The position numbers were made by a program, and so were the translations under genes. The notes under the pieces are model-generated. The model saw nothing but the letters and a program-made list of their open reading frames with translations. It was not told where the DNA came from and did no database searches. 64,000 bases of DNA, from positions 7,508,501-7,572,500 of the forward strand of contig NZ_CP114200.1 in assembly GCF_029392895.1 (NCBI RefSeq), in the 5' to 3' direction. Positions 45,128 through 53,540 of the stretch are shown one piece after another; position 1 is the first letter of the stretch, and each line of letters starts with the position of its first letter. The stretch comes from Streptomyces sp. 71268 (GTDB taxonomy: Bacteria; Actinomycetota; Actinomycetes; Streptomycetales; Streptomycetaceae).

Positions 45128-48100
45128 GGAAATGACCGAGCACGTCCGGTACTGGACCCCCCAGTGGCAGCCCACCCCTGCCGCGCACCCCGCGCGGGCC
45201 GACGCCCCCCGCGCGAGCGGCCACATCCTGGCCCTCACCCCGCGGGAGGACGCCGAGCAGGCCCTCCGCCGAGCGGTGGCCCGGCACGACGCCGACGCCA
45301 CGCTGCACGTGGTGCGCACGGCCGACCAACTGGTGCCGGCGCTGCGCACGCACCCGCTGCCGGGCCGCGTCCTGATCTGGCACGGGCCCGCCACGGCCGA
45401 GGACGCCGGTGACGTCGAGGGCGCGCACGCCGCCGAGCGGGAGTACTTCCTGCTGCACGAGCTGACCCAGGCCCTGCTGCGCGCGCGGCCGGAACACGAC
45501 GTGCGACTCGTACACGCCTTCACCGAGGGCACCGACGGCACCGAGGGCGCCAGCCCCCGGCACGCCGCCGTCGGCGCCTTCGCCCGGGTCGTCGCCCTGG
45601 AGAAGCCCACCTTCGACTACCGCAGCGTCGCCCTCACCCCGCGCTCGGCGGATGCCGCCGCCACCACGCTGCTCGCCGAGCTCGACCGGCCGAGCGAGGC
45701 GGCGCAGGTCCGCTACGACGGCGAACACCGCACCGTACGCGGCCTCGTCGCACTGCCCACGCCGCCAGCCGCCACCGTGGGCCCGGGACCGGTGCGCCCC
45801 GGCGCCACGTACCTGATCACCGGCGGGCTCGGCGGGCTCGGCCTCATCTTCGCGCGCGAACTGGCCCGGCGCGCGCCGGTGCGCCTGGTGCTCAGCGGGC
45901 GCCGCCCGCTGGACGAGCGGGGTCGCGCCGCCCTGGCCCAGTTGGCCAGCGGCGGTACGCAGGCGCAGTACGTCCAGGCCGACGTCAGCTCGGCCGACGG
46001 CGTGGCGACGCTGGTGAGCCAGGCCCGCAGCGCGTTCGGGCCGTTGGCCGGCGTCGTGCACTCGGCGGGCGTCATCCAGGACTCGTTCCTGCTGAAGAAG
46101 ACCCACGAGGAGGCGGCGGCCGTGCTCGCCGCCAAGGTCCGTGGCACGGCCCTGCTCGACACCGCGCTGCGCGACGAGCCGCTCGACTTCTTCGTGCTCT
46201 TCTCCTCGCTCGCCGGCACGCTCGGCAACCTCGGCCAGGCCGACTACGGCTTCGCCAACGCCTACCTCGACCAGTACGCGCGCCGGCGCGAGGCGCTGCG
46301 CCGGCGCGGGCTGCGCTCCGGCCGGAGCCTGGCCATCGGCTGGCCGCTGTGGCAGGGCGTGGGCGCCATGCACGCGGCGGACGGCGCCGAGGAGCGGGCC
46401 AGGGACGAGTTGGGCCTGCACCCGCTGACCGCCGGCGAGGGCGTCGACGCCTTCTTCACCGCGCTGACCAGCGACGCCCCGCAGGTCGTGGTCGTCAAGG
46501 GCGAACCGCGCACCTGGGAGGCGCTGGAGCGCGGGCCTCGGGCCCCGCAGGCCAGCGCCCGGCAGGCGGCCCCGGCGCCCGTCGCGGCCGCCGAGGAGAC
46601 CGACCCGGTGCTGCGCGGCCGCACCCGCGACCACCTGGTGCGCCTGGTCTCCCGCTACACCAAGCTGCCCACCTCCGAGATCAGGCCGGACACCTCGTTC
46701 GGCCGCTACGGCGTCGAGTCCATCCTCATCATCGGGATGACCCAGGAGTTGGAGGAGGACCTGGGCCCGCTCGCCAAGACGCTGTTCTTCGAGTACGACA
46801 GCGTCAACGACCTCACCGACCACCTCGTACGCACCAGGGCGCCCCAGCTCCGCGCCCACTTCGGGCTCGCCCCGGCGGCCCCCGCCGAGCCCGCGCCGCA
46901 CCCGGCCCCGGCCGCCGCCCCCGAGCCCACCGCCCCGGCGGCCCCGGCCACCCCCGCCAAGGCGCTGTCCGGCAAGTGGGCCCTGCTCCAGGCGCGCGGC
47001 CGGGCCGAGCAACCCGTGGCCGAACCGTCAGCCGCCGACCACCCCGTGGCCGAGCGCCCCCGCCCCGTCGCACCGCGACCGGACGCCCGGCGGGACAGCG
47101 CCCAGCGCGACCTCACCCAGCAGGACATCGCCATCATCGGCCTGGCCGGCCGCTACCCGGGCGCCGACGACCTCGACGCCTTCTGGGAGAACCTGCGCAC
47201 CGGCACCGACAGCGTCACCGAGGTCCCGCGCCGCCGCTGGGACCACAGCGCCCTCTACGCCCCGGAGCGCGGCAGGCCCGGCACCACCTACAGCCGGCGG
47301 GGCGGCTTCCTGGACGGCGTGGAACTCTTCGACCCGCTGTTCTTCAACATCCCGCCGATCGAGGCCGAGTTCCTCGACCCGCAGGAGCGCCTGTTCCTGG
47401 AGACCTCCTACCAGACCATCGAGGACGCCGGGTACGCGCCCGAGGCGCTCGCCGGCAAGAAGGTCGGCGTCTACGCCGGCGTCATGTTCGGCCTCTACCA
47501 ACTCCTGGCCACCGACAAGCACGGCGGCTGGCTCAACGGCAACTCCTCGTACGCCTCGGTCGCCAACCGCGTCTCGTACTTCTTCGACTTCCACGGCCCG
47601 AGCATGACGGTCGACACCATGTGCTCGTCCTCGCTGGTCGCCATCCACCAGGCGTGCGCCGCCATCCGTAGCGGCGAGTGCGAACTCGCCCTGGCCGGCG
47701 GCGTCAACGTGATGTCCCACCCGGCCAAGTACATCCAACTCGGCCAGGGCGGCTTCCTCTCCAGCGACGGCCGCTGCCGCGCCTTCGGCGAGGGCGGCGA
47801 CGGATACGTACCGGGCGAGGGCGTCGGCGCCGTACTGCTCAAGCCGCTGCACCAGGCCATCGCCGACGGCGACCACGTACACGCCGTCATCAAGGGCTCA
47901 GCCGTCAACGCCGGCGGCCGGACCAGCGGCTACTCGGTGCCCAACCCTCAGGCGCAGGCCGAGGTGATCGGCGAGGCGCTCGCCCGGGCGGACGTGGACC
48001 CACGCTCCATCTCCTACGTCGAGGCACACGGCACCGGCACGTCCCTCGGCGACCCCATCGAGATCACCGGGCTGACCAAGGCGTACCGGCGGTTCACCCA

Positions 48101-51100
48101 GGACCAGCAGTTCTGCGCGATCGGCTCGGTCAAGTCGAACATCGGCCACCTGGAGTCAGCGGCCGGCATCGCGGCGCTGACCAAGGTCATCCTCCAGATG
48201 CGGCACCGCCAGCTCGTCCCCTCGCTGCACACCACGCCCCTGAACCCGCTCATCGACTTCCCCGAGACGCCCTTCGCCGTCCAACGCGGGCTCCAGGACT
48301 GGCAGGCGCCGGTGGGCCCGGACGGCCGCGGCCTGCCGCGCCGCGCCGGGATCAGCGCCTTCGGCGCGGGCGGCACCAACGCCCACCTCATCGTCGAGGA
48401 GCCCCCGGCCCAGCCCGCGCACCCCGACGACGCGCCCCGCGAGCACCTCTTCGTGCTCTCCGCGCAACAGCAGGACGGGCTGCGGGCCGCCGCCCAGCGA
48501 CTCCTGGCCCACCTGGACCGGCAGGTCGACCCGGCCCCGGCCGCCAGGCCGGCGGCCGAGATCCCCACGGCCCTGACGCCCGACGCGGTGCGCGAGGAGA
48601 CCCGGGCCGCGGTGGCCAACGCCCTCGGCCTGCGCCCCGCCGACGTCGCCGACGACGAGCCGTACGCCGACCAGGGCCTGGGCGCCTACGAGTTGGTCGC
48701 CTGCCACGAGGAACTACAGGAGCGGTTGGGGCTGAGCTTCCCGACCGAGGTGCTGCACGAGCAGCCCACCGTCGCCCGCACCGCCGCCCACCTGGCCGAC
48801 CTGTGCGGCGCGCGGCAGGCACCCGAGCCCGCCGCGCGGCCGGCCGCCGCCGCGCCGGCGCTGTCCCTGGCCGACCTGGCGTACACGTTGCAGACCGGGC
48901 GCGCGGCGATGGCCGAGCGACTGGCCGTGCGCGCCGGCGACCTGGCCGGGCTGCGCCAGGGGTTGCGCGCCTACCTGGAAGGCCGGCCGGACGCGCCCGG
49001 CGTGTGGAGTGGCTCGACCGAGGACCACGACCGCCGGCTGCACTCACTCCTGCGGCATGACGTCACCCAGAAGTACACCCGCCAACTCCTCGCGGAGGGG
49101 CGGCTGGACGAGACCGCCGAGATGTGGGTCATGGGCGCCGACGCCGACTGGGCACCGCTGTGGCAGGCCCAGCGGCGCCGCCGACTGCCGCTGCCGACCT
49201 ACCCGTTCGCCCGCGAGGTGCACTGGGTGATCCCGGTCGGCCCGGACGACCCGCTGGTGCCCGCCACGGCGCTGGCCGCCGCGTCCGGTGGGCCGGTCGC
49301 GGTCCCGGCCGCGACGCCCGCGCCCGCGCTGCCCGTGGTCCCGCGCCCCGCGCCGGCCGCCGCGCCCGTGGCCGCGCCGCTGAGCGGCGACGCGTTGCAC
49401 GCCATCGTCCTGGAGGACGTCAAGCGCCGCTTCTCCGAGGTGCTCAAGATCCCCGTCGGTCGGCTGAGGGCGCACTCGACGTTCGAGGACTACGGCGTCG
49501 ACTCCGTGCGCATCACCCAGCTCAACCGGGCCCTTGAGGCGCACTACGGCCCGCTGCCCACGTCACTGCTGTTCACCTACAAGGACCTGGAGTCCCTGGC
49601 CCGCCACCTGGCGACCACCAGCGCCGCGCGGGAACTGGGCGCGCCGGCCGCCGTGGCCACCACGCCGGCCCCGCTCTCGCCGGCGCCCGCCGCACCGCCC
49701 GCGCAGGCAGGCGCCGCCCCGGCGGGCTCCGGGGACATCGCCATCATCGGCCTCAGCGGGCGCTACCCGCAGGCGCCGACGCTCGCGGAGTTCGCGGCCA
49801 ACCTGGCCGCGGGCCGGGACGCCATCACCGAGATCCCGGCCGAGCGCTGGGACCACCGCGACTTCCCGGACGTGGACTGCCGCTGGGGCGGCTTCCTCGA
49901 CGACGCGCTCGCCTTCGACCCGGGCTTCTTCAACCTCTCGCCGGGCGCCGCCGCCTACATGGACCCGCAGGAGCGGCTGTTCCTCCAGGCCGTCTGGCAC
50001 TGCCTGGAGGACGCGGGTCACACCCCCGAGTCCCTGGCCGACCCGGAGGCCGGCGACCGGCGCGGCAACGTGGCCGTCTTCGCCGGCGTCACGTTCAACG
50101 AGTACGGGCTGTACGGCGCGGCCGACCTGGCCGCCGGCAAGGACGTGCCGATCGACTCGCAGTTGTACTCGGTGGCCAACCGCGTCTCCTACCTGCTGAA
50201 CCTGCGCGGCCCCAGCCTGGTCGTGGACACCGCCTGCTCCTCCTCGCTGTACGCCATCCACCTGGCCTGCGAGGCGCTGCGGCACGGGGAGGCCGAGGTC
50301 GCCATCGCCGGCGGCGTCAACCTGAGCCTGCACCCCAGCAAGTACCTGACCCTTGGCATGTTCAACTTCCTCTCCGCCGACGGCCACTGCAAGAGCTTCG
50401 GCGAGGGCGGCAACGGCTACGTGCCCGGCGAGGGCGTGGGCGCCGTACTCCTCAAGCCCCTCGCCCAGGCAGAGGCCGACGGCGACCACGTCTACGGCGT
50501 CATCAAGGGCACCGCCGTCAACCACGGAGGCAAGACCAACGGCTACACCGTGCCCAACCCGGTCGCCCAGGCCGAGGTGGTCCGGGCCGCCCTGGCCAGA
50601 GCCGGGGTGGAGCCGGGCGGCGTCAGCTACCTGGAGGCGCACGGCACCGGCACCTCACTCGGCGACAGCATCGAGATCGAGGCACTGGCCACCGCGTTCG
50701 ACGGCTTCCCCGAGGACGGGCGGCACTGCGCCATCGGCTCGGTCAAGTCCAACATCGGCCACCTGGAGGCCGCCGCCGGCATCTCCCAGGTCACCAAGGT
50801 CCTGTTGCAGATGCGCGAGGGGCGGCTGTTCCCCAGCCGGCTCAACTCCGAGCGCCTCAACCCGGACATCGACTTCGACCGCACGCCGTTCCGGGTCCAG
50901 TTGGAAGCCGAGCCCTGGCAGCCTCCGCAGGGCCAGCCGCGACGCGCCGGCGTCAGCTCCTTCGGGGTGGGCGGCGTCAACGTCCACCTGGTCCTAGAGG
51001 AGTACACCGGGCAGCCGCGCCCCGCGGCGGCGACCGGCGGACCGCACCTGGTGCCGCTGTCCGCCCGCACCCCCGAGGCGCTGGCCCGCTACGCCGCCGC

Positions 51101-53540
51101 CCTCCACGCCCACCTGGACGGGTGTGCGCCGGACGCGCGGCCCGAGCTGGCCGACGTGGCGTACACGCTCCAGACCGGCCGCCGGCCCCAGCGGCACCGC
51201 GTCGCCTTCTCGGCCACCGACCACGCCGACCTCGCCGCCCAGTTGAAGGGCTTCGTGGCCGACGGGCGGGCCGAGACGGCGCGCGAGCGGCTCGACGAGA
51301 CGGGCCGGCAGTGGCTCGACGGCGCCGACGTGGACTTCGAGGCCGCCTGGCGCGGACGCCCGGCCCGCCGCGTGTCGCTGCCCGGCTACCCCTTCGAGCG
51401 GGACACCCACTGGCTGTACGAGGGCGCGGTGCGGGTCACCGCGACGGAGCCGGCCGCCGCGCTGCCGGCCCCGGCCGACGCGGAGCCCGGCGGCGTGGAC
51501 CACGCGTTCCTGGGCCAACTGGCCGAGGCGTTCCGGGGTGAGCGCCTGGAGCTGATGGCGGGCTACCTCCAGCACCGGGTCGCCGGCCTGCTCGGCTTCG
51601 CCGACGGCCGGCTGCCCGAGACCGACCGCGGCTTCTTCGAGCTGGGCATGGACTCCATCACGTCCACGCAGATGCACAACCTGCTTGAGCGCCTGTTCGG
51701 CCAGAGCCTGGACCTGCAACTCATCTTCAACTACCCGACGATCAACGACGTGGCCGCCTACCTCCTCGACCTGCTCGACCAGGCCGGCGGACAGGTGGCC
51801 GGCGAGCGGTCCCCCGCGCCCCGGGCCGCCGAGGACACGGACGCGCCCGTGTGGCTGTTCACCCGGGACTGGGTCGAGACCCACGCCAGCGCGGCGCGCC
51901 AGGCCGGGGGCACGGTCGTGCTCCTGGACACCGGCGAGAAGCTGCGCTCGGCCCTGCTGGGCCTGCCGGCCGGCGAGCGCCCCGAGCACGTGGTCCTGGT
52001 CCGCCCCGGCGAGCGCGGGTTCCGCGCCGTCGGCCCGGACGAGTTCGAGCTGGACCCGCTGGCGCGGGACGGCTACGAGCGCCTGTTCGCGGCGCTGGCC
52101 GAGCGTGACCTGACCGTGGACCGGATCATCCACCACTGGTCGGCCGCCGGCTCCGACGCCGACCCGGACCGCATCGAGGCCGGCCTGCACCAGGGCGTCT
52201 ACGCCCTGACCGCCCTCAGCCAGGCCGTGCTTGCCAAGCTGCCGGGGCAGCGGGTGCGCCTGGTGTACGCGTACGCCTCGCGCGCCGGGGCTGCGGCGCC
52301 GGAGAGTCAGGGCATCGGCGGCTTCGCGCGGGCCGCCCGCATGGAGAGCCCGCTGCTGGTCTACAAGACGGTCGAGTTCACCCGCGCCAACCTCAGCCGG
52401 GCCCGGATGGCCGCCGCGCTGATGGCCGAGTTCGGCCACGACGACGCGGACGTGGAGCTGCGGCACAGTGGCACCCGCCGCTGGACCCGCTGCTTCCACC
52501 CGGTGCCGGCCGGCGAGATCGAGGCCGCCAGGCCCCGGTTCGGCGCCGGCGGCGTCTACCTGATCACCGGTGGCCCCGGCGGCCTGGCCGGCCTCTTCGC
52601 CCGCTACCTGAGCGAGGAGCACCGGGCCAGGGTCGTGCTGGTCGGCCGCCGCGAGGCGGACGCCGAGAAGCTGGCCGAACTCGCCTCCTGGGGCCGGGAC
52701 GGCGGCGAGGCCGTCTACCTGCGGGCCGACATCGGCGACCGGCGGGCGGTCACGGACCTGGTCGCCGAGGTGCGCGGGCGGTTCGGACCGATCACCGGCC
52801 TGATCCACTCGGCCGGCGCGCTGCGGGACGGTTCGCTCCAGAACAAGCGCCCCGAGGAGATGGCCGAGGTCTTCAGGGCCAAGGTGTTCGGCACCCGGTA
52901 CCTGGACGAGGCGCTGCGGGACGAGCCCCTGGAACTCTTCGTGATGTTCTCCTCGCTGGCGGCGGTCCTCGGCAACTTCGGGCAGAGCGACTACTGCTTC
53001 GCCAACAGCTACCTGGACGCCTTCGCCGAGTACCGCGCGAAGCAGTGCGAGCGCGGCGAGCGGGCGGGAGACACGCTCTCGCTGAACTGGTCGTTCTGGC
53101 GCACCGGCGGCATGGAGACCAGCGAGACGATCCTGACCTGGATGCGCAACACGCTGGGCACGGTCGTCCTGGAGGGCCCCGAGGGCTGGCAGGCGCTGCG
53201 TACCGGCGTCGGCCTGGACCATCCGCAGGTCGTCACGGTCAAGGGCGACATCGAGAAGATCACCCGCATGCTGGGCGTCCCGGCCCGGGAGGTCGAGGCC
53301 ACGCTGCCGGTGGGAGCGCCGACCGAGCAGGGCGCCGAGGCGCCGGCCGGCGCGGCCTCCGTCGACGAGGCGCCGGTCCCCACCCACCCGGACGGCCTGG
53401 ACGGCCTGGCCGGTGGGGACGGCCTGGAGGGCCTGGACGCCGCGTCGTCCGGCCTGGACGGCATGGGCGAGGACGACCTCGTCGCCCTGCTGCGGAAGGA
53501 AATCGAGCTGAGTGAGAACGAGGGGCTGGATGTTTCATGA
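45120..53540 (+). CDS. PKS protein 5: KR-ACP | KS-[dead ACP]-ACP | KS-ACP-KR
   Basis: 2806 residues from GTG 45120; ATG 45132 is also possible. KR (1-480; Ser363, Tyr376) and ACP (Ser534 in GVESI, the usual Asp replaced by Glu) complete module 10. Module 11: KS (669-1096; Cys835, His970, His1010). An ACP-like fold is inserted in its flanking region at 1153-1234, with Ala1189 where the carrier Ser should be (GLGAYEL). A normal ACP (Ser1462, GVDSV) follows; there is no KR or DH. Module 12: KS (1539-1960; Cys1706, His1841, His1881), ACP (Ser2179, GMDSI), then KR (Ser2612, Tyr2625, B-type ALRDG) after the ACP, an inverted order. A Gly/Leu/Asp-rich linker (about 2757-2780) leads to a short acidic helix (DDLVALLRKEIEL), a likely docking element. 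The start overlaps the previous stop, and the end overlaps the next gene by four bases (ATGA). Confidence 0.94.
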   Translation: MNEEMTEHVRYWTPQWQPTPAAHPARADAPRASGHILALTPREDAEQALRRAVARHDADATLHVVRTADQLVPALRTHPLPGRVLIWHGPATAEDAGDVEGAHAAEREYFLLHELTQALLRARPEHDVRLVHAFTEGTDGTEGASPRHAAVGAFARVVALEKPTFDYRSVALTPRSADAAATTLLAELDRPSEAAQVRYDGEHRTVRGLVALPTPPAATVGPGPVRPGATYLITGGLGGLGLIFARELARRAPVRLVLSGRRPLDERGRAALAQLASGGTQAQYVQADVSSADGVATLVSQARSAFGPLAGVVHSAGVIQDSFLLKKTHEEAAAVLAAKVRGTALLDTALRDEPLDFFVLFSSLAGTLGNLGQADYGFANAYLDQYARRREALRRRGLRSGRSLAIGWPLWQGVGAMHAADGAEERARDELGLHPLTAGEGVDAFFTALTSDAPQVVVVKGEPRTWEALERGPRAPQASARQAAPAPVAAAEETDPVLRGRTRDHLVRLVSRYTKLPTSEIRPDTSFGRYGVESILIIGMTQELEEDLGPLAKTLFFEYDSVNDLTDHLVRTRAPQLRAHFGLAPAAPAEPAPHPAPAAAPEPTAPAAPATPAKALSGKWALLQARGRAEQPVAEPSAADHPVAERPRPVAPRPDARRDSAQRDLTQQDIAIIGLAGRYPGADDLDAFWENLRTGTDSVTEVPRRRWDHSALYAPERGRPGTTYSRRGGFLDGVELFDPLFFNIPPIEAEFLDPQERLFLETSYQTIEDAGYAPEALAGKKVGVYAGVMFGLYQLLATDKHGGWLNGNSSYASVANRVSYFFDFHGPSMTVDTMCSSSLVAIHQACAAIRSGECELALAGGVNVMSHPAKYIQLGQGGFLSSDGRCRAFGEGGDGYVPGEGVGAVLLKPLHQAIADGDHVHAVIKGSAVNAGGRTSGYSVPNPQAQAEVIGEALARADVDPRSISYVEAHGTGTSLGDPIEITGLTKAYRRFTQDQQFCAIGSVKSNIGHLESAAGIAALTKVILQMRHRQLVPSLHTTPLNPLIDFPETPFAVQRGLQDWQAPVGPDGRGLPRRAGISAFGAGGTNAHLIVEEPPAQPAHPDDAPREHLFVLSAQQQDGLRAAAQRLLAHLDRQVDPAPAARPAAEIPTALTPDAVREETRAAVANALGLRPADVADDEPYADQGLGAYELVACHEELQERLGLSFPTEVLHEQPTVARTAAHLADLCGARQAPEPAARPAAAAPALSLADLAYTLQTGRAAMAERLAVRAGDLAGLRQGLRAYLEGRPDAPGVWSGSTEDHDRRLHSLLRHDVTQKYTRQLLAEGRLDETAEMWVMGADADWAPLWQAQRRRRLPLPTYPFAREVHWVIPVGPDDPLVPATALAAASGGPVAVPAATPAPALPVVPRPAPAAAPVAAPLSGDALHAIVLEDVKRRFSEVLKIPVGRLRAHSTFEDYGVDSVRITQLNRALEAHYGPLPTSLLFTYKDLESLARHLATTSAARELGAPAAVATTPAPLSPAPAAPPAQAGAAPAGSGDIAIIGLSGRYPQAPTLAEFAANLAAGRDAITEIPAERWDHRDFPDVDCRWGGFLDDALAFDPGFFNLSPGAAAYMDPQERLFLQAVWHCLEDAGHTPESLADPEAGDRRGNVAVFAGVTFNEYGLYGAADLAAGKDVPIDSQLYSVANRVSYLLNLRGPSLVVDTACSSSLYAIHLACEALRHGEAEVAIAGGVNLSLHPSKYLTLGMFNFLSADGHCKSFGEGGNGYVPGEGVGAVLLKPLAQAEADGDHVYGVIKGTAVNHGGKTNGYTVPNPVAQAEVVRAALARAGVEPGGVSYLEAHGTGTSLGDSIEIEALATAFDGFPEDGRHCAIGSVKSNIGHLEAAAGISQVTKVLLQMREGRLFPSRLNSERLNPDIDFDRTPFRVQLEAEPWQPPQGQPRRAGVSSFGVGGVNVHLVLEEYTGQPRPAAATGGPHLVPLSARTPEALARYAAALHAHLDGCAPDARPELADVAYTLQTGRRPQRHRVAFSATDHADLAAQLKGFVADGRAETARERLDETGRQWLDGADVDFEAAWRGRPARRVSLPGYPFERDTHWLYEGAVRVTATEPAAALPAPADAEPGGVDHAFLGQLAEAFRGERLELMAGYLQHRVAGLLGFADGRLPETDRGFFELGMDSITSTQMHNLLERLFGQSLDLQLIFNYPTINDVAAYLLDLLDQAGGQVAGERSPAPRAAEDTDAPVWLFTRDWVETHASAARQAGGTVVLLDTGEKLRSALLGLPAGERPEHVVLVRPGERGFRAVGPDEFELDPLARDGYERLFAALAERDLTVDRIIHHWSAAGSDADPDRIEAGLHQGVYALTALSQAVLAKLPGQRVRLVYAYASRAGAAAPESQGIGGFARAARMESPLLVYKTVEFTRANLSRARMAAALMAEFGHDDADVELRHSGTRRWTRCFHPVPAGEIEAARPRFGAGGVYLITGGPGGLAGLFARYLSEEHRARVVLVGRREADAEKLAELASWGRDGGEAVYLRADIGDRRAVTDLVAEVRGRFGPITGLIHSAGALRDGSLQNKRPEEMAEVFRAKVFGTRYLDEALRDEPLELFVMFSSLAAVLGNFGQSDYCFANSYLDAFAEYRAKQCERGERAGDTLSLNWSFWRTGGMETSETILTWMRNTLGTVVLEGPEGWQALRTGVGLDHPQVVTVKGDIEKITRMLGVPAREVEATLPVGAPTEQGAEAPAGAASVDEAPVPTHPDGLDGLAGGDGLEGLDAASSGLDGMGEDDLVALLRKEIELSENEGLDVS

